64,000 nucleotides of DNA. Origin: Clostridium_I sp047718555. Its GTDB lineage: Bacteria; Bacillota; Clostridia; Clostridiales; Clostridiaceae. The stretch is from positions 1 to 64,000 of the forward strand of contig NZ_JBDNRK010000014.1 in NCBI RefSeq assembly GCF_047718555.1, given 5' to 3'. Below the pieces are notes generated by a model. That model saw nothing but the letters and a program-made list of their open reading frames with translations. It had not been told where the DNA came from and ran no database searches. Shown piece after piece: positions 61,266-64,000 of this stretch; within the stretch, counting starts at the first letter, position 1; every line of letters starts with the position of its first letter. Both the position numbers and the translations under genes were made by a program.

Positions 61266-61730
61266 ATGTCAGTTAAAGTAGAATTAATTGATGAGTTAAG
61301 AAAAAGAGCTAATGTTAGTTATGAGGAGGCAAAGGAAGCACTGGAAAAATGCAATGGAGATTTAGTGGAAGCTTTAATTTACCTGGAAAAACAAAACAAG
61401 GTAAAAAGCGATGAAGGCAGCAGTTTCTTTAACATTATTAAAAAGATTATTAAGAAAGGCAACACCACAAAATTTATTATTAAGAAAAAAGATAATATAA
61501 TATTGAGTTTGCCAGTAACTATAGTAGTAATAATTACTGTATTTGCTCCTTATGTTGCTGTACCTGGTTTAATACTTGCTCTAATTACTGGTCACAGATT
61601 TAGATTTAAAGGAAAAAATGGAGAACCGGCAAAAGTTAACGAAACTCTAGATAAAATATCTAATGTGGTAGACACTGCAAAAAAGAAATTTAATGAAGAT
61701 ACTGACTCTCAAACCAGCAACCAAGTTTAA
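61266..61730 (+). CDS. DUF4342 protein with UBA-like N-terminus
   Basis: The 154-residue protein has an N-terminal UBA/TS-N-like helical domain (LRKRANVSYEEAKEALEKCN then DLVEALIYLEK, about 11-43) and a basic DUF4342 segment (NIIKKIIKKGNTTKFIIKKK). A hydrophobic stretch follows (about 82-117; LSLPVTIVVIITVFAPYVAV), likely one or two membrane passes, then a hydrophilic tail. Function unknown. Ribosome site AAGGGAGG. Single gene with its own terminator. Confidence 0.88.
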   Translation: MSVKVELIDELRKRANVSYEEAKEALEKCNGDLVEALIYLEKQNKVKSDEGSSFFNIIKKIIKKGNTTKFIIKKKDNIILSLPVTIVVIITVFAPYVAVPGLILALITGHRFRFKGKNGEPAKVNETLDKISNVVDTAKKKFNEDTDSQTSNQV

Positions 61731-62083
61731 ATTAATGACATTAATGAGTCAAATTACACCCCTGTGATAATTAAATTAACATCTCTTGAGTAAATTACAC
61801 TCTGAGTTGAACCTGAAATTTGGTAAACTTGAAAGATAACACTATCAAATCTATTGTAACTCAATAATTTGATAGTGTTAAATTTTAGTACAGCACATAT
61901 TTTCTCTATATAACCTTAAAACTATTTACTGTATAATTGAATTAGAATAATGAAGTTCTAAAATAATTAATCTATAAAAATATAATTATTTTAATATTTA
62001 CTATAAATATATTGATGTTTACAAACATTGATTTTCAATGATAAATTGATATTTATCAATACATTAGTATCAGGAGGAAATAT
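61731..62083. other. Intergenic region with terminator
   Basis: It holds the terminator at 61837-61885. The rest is AT-rich, with TTTACAAACATTGATTTTCA and TTGATATTTATCAATA inverted-repeat-like motifs near 62017-62062 that may belong to the promoter of the downstream two-component pair. Confidence 0.4.
61837..61885 (+). terminator. Intrinsic terminator after the DUF4342 gene
   Basis: AACACTATCAAAT pairs with ATTTGATAGTGTT, followed by AAATTTTAG. Confidence 0.75.
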
Positions 62084-62767
62084 ATGTTAGGCAAAAAAAT
62101 TCTTATAATTGAAGATGAGTTAAAAATTGCAAGGTTCTTAGAATTAGAGCTAAAGTATGAAGGTTACGAAATTGAACAATGCCATGATGGAAGAAGTGGT
62201 CTGCAAAAAGCTCTGGCAAAAGAATTTGATTTAATATTACTGGATATAATGCTTCCTTCCATGAATGGCATAGAGGTGCTTAGAAAATTAAGACAAAGTA
62301 CTGAAGTTCCTGTAATAATGCTCACTGCTAAAGATGAGGTTATAGATAAAGTAATGGGTCTTGATATGGGAGCCAACGATTATGTAACAAAACCCTTTGC
62401 CATAGAGGAATTACTTGCACGAATAAGAACAGCCTTAAAAAATAGTTCAACTAAAATTGAAAGTTCAAAAGTTTTAAGTCTCAATAAACTTAAACTTGAT
62501 TTAGATAAATATACTGTTTCCTTTGATAATAATCCTGTTGATTTGACAAAAAGAGAATTTGATTTATTGAAATATCTTTTGGAGAATAAAAATATTGTGC
62601 TTACCAGAGAAAAGCTCCTTGAAACAGTGTGGGGTTATGATTATACTGGTGATACTAATGTAGTTGACGTATACATAAGATATTTAAGAAGTAAAATCGA
62701 TGATAAGTATAATAAAAAATTGATTCATACCGTTAGAGGGGTGGGATATGTTTTAAAAGATGATTAA
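62084..62767 (+). CDS. OmpR-family response regulator
   Basis: The 227-residue protein has a receiver domain (acidic pair in ILIIEDELKIARFLELEL, phosphorylated Asp in LILLDIMLPSMNGIE near 53, Lys in DYVTKPFAIEEL) and an OmpR winged helix (about 125-225; DLTKREFDLLKYLLENKN and VVDVYIRYLRSKID). It overlaps the downstream kinase gene by 8 bases, so the two form a coupled pair. Ribosome site CAGGAGGAA. Stimulus and targets are unknown. Confidence 0.96.
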   Translation: MLGKKILIIEDELKIARFLELELKYEGYEIEQCHDGRSGLQKALAKEFDLILLDIMLPSMNGIEVLRKLRQSTEVPVIMLTAKDEVIDKVMGLDMGANDYVTKPFAIEELLARIRTALKNSSTKIESSKVLSLNKLKLDLDKYTVSFDNNPVDLTKREFDLLKYLLENKNIVLTREKLLETVWGYDYTGDTNVVDVYIRYLRSKIDDKYNKKLIHTVRGVGYVLKDD

Positions 62768-64000
62768 TATAAAAAATGCTTTAAAGATATTTATAAGTTC
62801 ATTAAAATTTATATTTTTAATACCAGTGATAGCAACTAAAACTACTATTATATTATTCAATAAATTGAGAAAGACAATACTTAAAAGACTTTATTTTTCA
62901 ATAACCTTTAAAATAACCACTACCTATGCTGCAATTTTTACACTGCTGCTTTTATTATTGAGCACAAGTTTATTAGTGGGATTTTCAATATACATGGTAA
63001 AAAACACAGAAGATATCATGTATAAAAATTTTCAAATAGTTTCATCAAATATAAAAAATGAAACAGCCATACCCGGAAACCTTATTACTGAAATTTCTTC
63101 TTTAGACAACATGGATATAACTATCTTTGATGCACAGAAAAAGCTTATCTACACTACAGAAAAAAATAATAATTCTGCGACTTTTTATAATACCTACAAT
63201 ATGAAAAATGTCTATACTTTAAATAACAGGTATTTGCTGAGTATACCTTATAGTGTAACAAAAAATACAAGCAATGCCTTAAATTTTAATAATAAAACCA
63301 ATAGCACTAATACTAATTTATATTTAATTTTAAATGATACAGTTCAATGGAATTCTCAAAATATTTATATTCAAATCAGCCATAATTTATATAAAGAATC
63401 TCTCAGCCTTTTGATCCTATTTTTCATTTTATTTGTCATCAATTTAACCTTTATAATAACCATAACAATCATTGGAGCCAAAACCAGTAAAAAATTACTT
63501 AGACCCGTGGAAAATATGACTGAAACAGTAAAAAATATTACTGTAAATGCTCTAAATACAAGACTTGATGTAAGTGGTTCTCAGGATGAACTAAAAGAAC
63601 TAGCTGAGACCTTTAATAAAATGTTAGATGGACTGCAGGATTCCTATGAACGTCAAAATCAGTTTGTTTCAGACGCTTCCCATGAACTACGAACCCCAAT
63701 TTCAGTAATACAAGGTTATTCAAATCTATTATCAAGATGGGGCAAGGATGACAGAGCAGTTCTTGAAGAAGCTATAGAGTCAATTAAAACTGAAGCTGAA
63801 AATATGAAAGATTTAATTGAGAAACTTCTCTTTTTAGCTCGGGGAGATAAAAAAACTCAGAAAATAGAATTAAAAGACTTTTATATTAATGAATTAATTG
63901 AGGAACTTGTAAAAGAAACAAAATTAATTGATACTTCTCATGAAATAAAAAATATGAGGAACGATAAACTAATGGTGAATGCTGATGCCAAATTAATTAA
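62760..64000 (+). CDS. Sensor histidine kinase, truncated by the window end
   Basis: The ATG at 62760 overlaps the regulator stop (ATGATTAA). About 413 codons are present without a stop. There is a hydrophobic N-terminal part with membrane segments (about 8-25 and 52-78), an extracytoplasmic sensor loop (about 80-210), a second membrane helix near 216-240, a HAMP region, and a HisKA domain with SDASHELRTPISVIQGYSNL (His near 306). The HATPase domain lies beyond base 64000. It is the partner of the OmpR regulator. Confidence 0.93.
   Translation, partial: MINIKNALKIFISSLKFIFLIPVIATKTTIILFNKLRKTILKRLYFSITFKITTTYAAIFTLLLLLLSTSLLVGFSIYMVKNTEDIMYKNFQIVSSNIKNETAIPGNLITEISSLDNMDITIFDAQKKLIYTTEKNNNSATFYNTYNMKNVYTLNNRYLLSIPYSVTKNTSNALNFNNKTNSTNTNLYLILNDTVQWNSQNIYIQISHNLYKESLSLLILFFILFVINLTFIITITIIGAKTSKKLLRPVENMTETVKNITVNALNTRLDVSGSQDELKELAETFNKMLDGLQDSYERQNQFVSDASHELRTPISVIQGYSNLLSRWGKDDRAVLEEAIESIKTEAENMKDLIEKLLFLARGDKKTQKIELKDFYINELIEELVKETKLIDTSHEIKNMRNDKLMVNADAKLI

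Noticed and set aside
1..64000. CRISPR array
   Set aside because: No regularly spaced direct repeats. The repeats found are dispersed, palindromic and tens of bases to kilobases apart.
1..64000. tRNA or rRNA genes
   Set aside because: No cloverleaf with T-loop GTTCRA and acceptor pairing was noticed in the spacers, and no rRNA-like blocks. A covariance scan was not possible.

Overview
The window is low-GC, AT-rich DNA whose genes and layout match a solventogenic or butyrate-type Clostridium (sensu stricto). The main evidence is a complete crt-bcd-etfB-etfA-hbd butyryl-CoA synthesis operon preceded by rex, an adjacent NfnAB-type electron-bifurcating pair, CIRCE-controlled groESL, strong Shine-Dalgarno sites and many small membrane proteins typical of spore formers. 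Placement near the C. kluyveri / C. tyrobutyricum / C. carboxidivorans group is only an inference. I saw no rRNA, tRNA, CRISPR array, prophage or complete insertion sequence.

Layout. 0-5 kb: a seven-repeat triple-tyrosine protein, a type I pullulanase and a YaiI-type protein. 5.0-5.3 kb: a gene-free, strongly folded segment that looks like a structured non-coding RNA. 5.6-9.8 kb: small hypothetical genes, one DUF1737 gene, one frameshifted gene and probable gene remnants. 9.9-15.7 kb: guaA, guaB, groEL and groES. 16-20.6 kb: a DUF1461 membrane protein, an Ogg-type DNA glycosylase, a C_GCAxxG_C_C protein and nfnB/nfnA. 20.6-26.8 kb: hbd, etfA, etfB, bcd, crt (Rex operator in the leader) and rex. 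26.9-33.7 kb: an ABC-F ATPase, then a LytS/LytTR two-component pair divergent from a CstA-type transporter. 33.9-42.8 kb: ssb paralogue, YitT, tsaD, a NERD protein, a RusA-like nuclease coupled to a membrane MutS-like ATPase, pfkA, DUF503 and a HAD phosphatase. 43.0-46.4 kb: eight small minus-strand genes with no family I recognise, built as modules of a two-segment hydrophobic protein plus a protein with 12-residue repeats. 46.7-54.6 kb: YdcF, a Cas2-like small protein, a ferredoxin-like protein divergent from a Crp/Fnr regulator around a perfect palindrome, cardiolipin synthase, DNA polymerase IV and gpmA. 54.6-60.6 kb: an ABC-2 exporter, a LiaF-like protein, and a response regulator/kinase pair. 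60.6-64 kb: DUF1284, DUF4342, and an OmpR regulator with a histidine kinase cut by the window end.

Two dispersed repeat families stand out. One is a 160-165 bp element with terminal inverted repeats (two full copies plus a deletion derivative). The other has at least eight copies, with a variable-arm hairpin followed by a conserved ATCCAGGGAC...AGTCATCGGATAA core enclosing a second hairpin whose arms change in a compensated way between copies. Both lie in intergenic spaces and carry no gene.

Functionally, the 18-27 kb block joins NADH sensing (Rex), crotonyl-CoA reduction (Crt, Hbd, Bcd-EtfAB) and NAD(P)H/ferredoxin balancing (NfnAB). The most promising undescribed material is the 43-46 kb small-protein cluster, the structured RNA candidate near 5.1-5.3 kb, and the hairpin repeat family.
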